Source: Hyphomicrobiaceae bacterium
GTDB lineage: Bacteria > Pseudomonadota > Alphaproteobacteria > Rhizobiales > Hyphomicrobiaceae
DNA length: 6,564 nucleotides
Direction: 5' to 3'
Assembly (NCBI GenBank): GCA_020442225.1
Contig: JAGRKR010000026.1
Span: 14,912 to 21,475 of the forward strand
Made by a program: the position numbers and the translations under genes. The notes beneath the pieces were generated by a model that was given only the letters and a program-made list of their open reading frames with translations, was not told the origin of the DNA and did not search any database. Position 1 is the stretch's first letter, and each line of letters opens with the position of its first letter. Positions 5,615 through 6,564 of the stretch are shown here, one piece after another.

Positions 5615-6564
5615 TTGGGAGAGGGTCGAAAAGCCCCGTTCATTCTGGTGGGAGCCGGCCAAGCTGCCGCGCGGGCTGCCGACGCCCTGCGTCGCCAGGG
5701 TTACGAAGGCCGCATCGTGATGTTCGGCGAGGAGCCGCATCAACCCTATCAGCGTCCGCCGCTGTCCAAGAAGTTCCTGACCGGTGACGTGCTGGCGCCG
5801 CAGCTCTGGCTTCAGGGCGATGGCTACTTCGAGCAGAACGGCATCGAGTTGTTCACCGATGCCCGCGTCACCGCCGTCGATCCACGTCACAGCACGGTTA
5901 TGCTGGCGGACGGCTCCAACCATGTCTACGACCGCCTGCTTCTGGCGACCGGCTCTATCGCGCGGCCTCTCCCGGTGCCCGGAGCCTCGTGTTCCGGCGT
6001 GTATTACCTGCGCACCATGGCCGATACCCTGCGCCTCAGAGGCGTCTGCGAGGCCGGTCATAACGTCGTCATCATCGGCGGGGGCTACATCGGCCTCGAG
6101 GTGGCCGCCTCGGTGCGCTCTATCGGCAAGAGCGTGACGGTGGTCGAGGGGCAGGAGCGGTTGCTCAAGCGTGTCGTCTCGCCTGTGGTCTCCGCGTTTT
6201 TTCTCGACCTGCACCGGCGCAATGGCGTCGATGTCCGCCTGGGGGCGACGGTGGCCCGCATCGTCGGCGACACAGCCGTCACCGGCGTTGAGCTGACCGG
6301 TGGCGAGGTGATCGCCGCCGACCTCGTGCTGGTCGCCATCGGCGGCGCCGCCAACGACGAGCTGGCGCGAGAGGCCCGCCTCGCCTGCGACGATGGCGTC
6401 CTGGTCGACGAGACCTGTCACGCGGGCTACGGCATCTATGCGGCGGGCGACTGCGCGCGCTTTCCTTCCCGCCGCTATGGCCGACTGGTGCGCCTCGAGA
6501 GCGTGCAGAACGCCAACGACCAGGGCCGCGCCGCCGCCCAGGCCATGCTGGGCAAGCCGACCTC
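5615..6564 (+). CDS. FAD-dependent NAD(P)H:ferredoxin/rubredoxin reductase-type oxidoreductase (3' partial)
   Basis: This protein is a pyridine-nucleotide-disulfide-type flavoprotein of the putidaredoxin/ferredoxin-reductase class, which passes electrons from NAD(P)H through FAD to a small iron-sulfur or rubredoxin partner. Visible are the FAD-binding GAGQAA (13-18), PYQRPPLSK (44-52), the ATGS motif (111-114), the NAD(P)-binding GGGYIGLE (155-162), GIYAAGDCAR (273-282) and RLESVQNANDQG (293-304). The acidic VVEG (176-179) after the second nucleotide fold suggests NADH. The window ends after 316 codons; relatives are about 400-410 residues, so roughly the last 90 are missing. No ATG or GTG lies between the in-frame stop at 5576-5578 and the first motif, so the best start is TTG at 5615, 7 bases after GGAGG (5603-5607). 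An ATG at 5611 is out of frame. No ferredoxin or oxygenase gene is visible, so the partner is unknown. Confidence 0.88.
   Translation, partial: MGEGRKAPFILVGAGQAAARAADALRRQGYEGRIVMFGEEPHQPYQRPPLSKKFLTGDVLAPQLWLQGDGYFEQNGIELFTDARVTAVDPRHSTVMLADGSNHVYDRLLLATGSIARPLPVPGASCSGVYYLRTMADTLRLRGVCEAGHNVVIIGGGYIGLEVAASVRSIGKSVTVVEGQERLLKRVVSPVVSAFFLDLHRRNGVDVRLGATVARIVGDTAVTGVELTGGEVIAADLVLVAIGGAANDELAREARLACDDGVLVDETCHAGYGIYAAGDCARFPSRRYGRLVRLESVQNANDQGRAAAQAMLGKPT

Noticed and set aside
5375..6421. 348-residue minus-strand open frame opposite the oxidoreductase
   Set aside because: The plus strand carries a continuous flavoprotein with ordered motifs. The antisense frame has biased composition and no recognisable domain.
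1..6564. Search for tRNA, rRNA, CRISPR arrays, insertion-sequence ends and phage genes
   Set aside because: No cloverleaf-like sequence, regularly spaced repeat, transposase motif or integrase was seen; the window is fully accounted for by ordinary protein genes and short spacers.

Overview
This is a GC-rich window whose coding content looks alphaproteobacterial. Two families that I know almost only from Alphaproteobacteria, DUF2948 and UPF0262, flank a complete histidinol dehydrogenase gene (hisD). Heavy use of G/C in third codon positions, plus GTG and TTG starts, fits an organism such as a member of the Hyphomicrobiales or Rhodospirillales. The genus cannot be fixed from the sequence alone.

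There are three blocks. (1) Positions 104-1563, + strand: a tightly coupled two-gene operon (ATGA overlap). It encodes the small SAF-domain subunit and the large catalytic subunit of a UxaA/GarD/SuyAB-type lyase. (2) Positions 1609-5408, - strand: transcribed toward block 1. In transcription order it holds DUF2948, hisD, UPF0262 and a low-molecular-weight phosphatase (CX5R), then, after a 197-bp gap, a TauE/SafE-family anion exporter. (3) From 5615 to the right edge, + strand: a ferredoxin/rubredoxin-reductase-type FAD/NAD(P)H oxidoreductase. It diverges from block 2 and is cut by the window end after about 316 residues.

The DUF2948-hisD-UPF0262-phosphatase string is a conserved housekeeping cluster. 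The genes run close together: a 14-bp overlap joins hisD and UPF0262, and a 4-base gap separates UPF0262 from the phosphatase. The exception is a 95-bp spacer with a 10-bp hairpin ahead of hisD. The two accessory parts meet tail to tail at 1564-1608: a split lyase of the family that includes (2R)-sulfolactate sulfo-lyase, and an exporter of the family that includes the sulfite exporter TauE. This raises the possibility of organosulfonate breakdown coupled to sulfite efflux. Sugar-acid dehydration (altronate or galactarate type) remains an equally serious alternative.

I see no rRNA, tRNA, CRISPR array, insertion sequence or phage gene. The main oddities are two genes whose best start is a non-ATG codon lying just downstream of an out-of-frame ATG (phosphatase GTG at 3043; oxidoreductase TTG at 5615), an altered phosphatase P-loop, hairpins at gene junctions, and palindromes in the divergent control region 5409-5614. 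Nothing here amounts to a clearly new system. The lyase/exporter pairing is the most testable lead.
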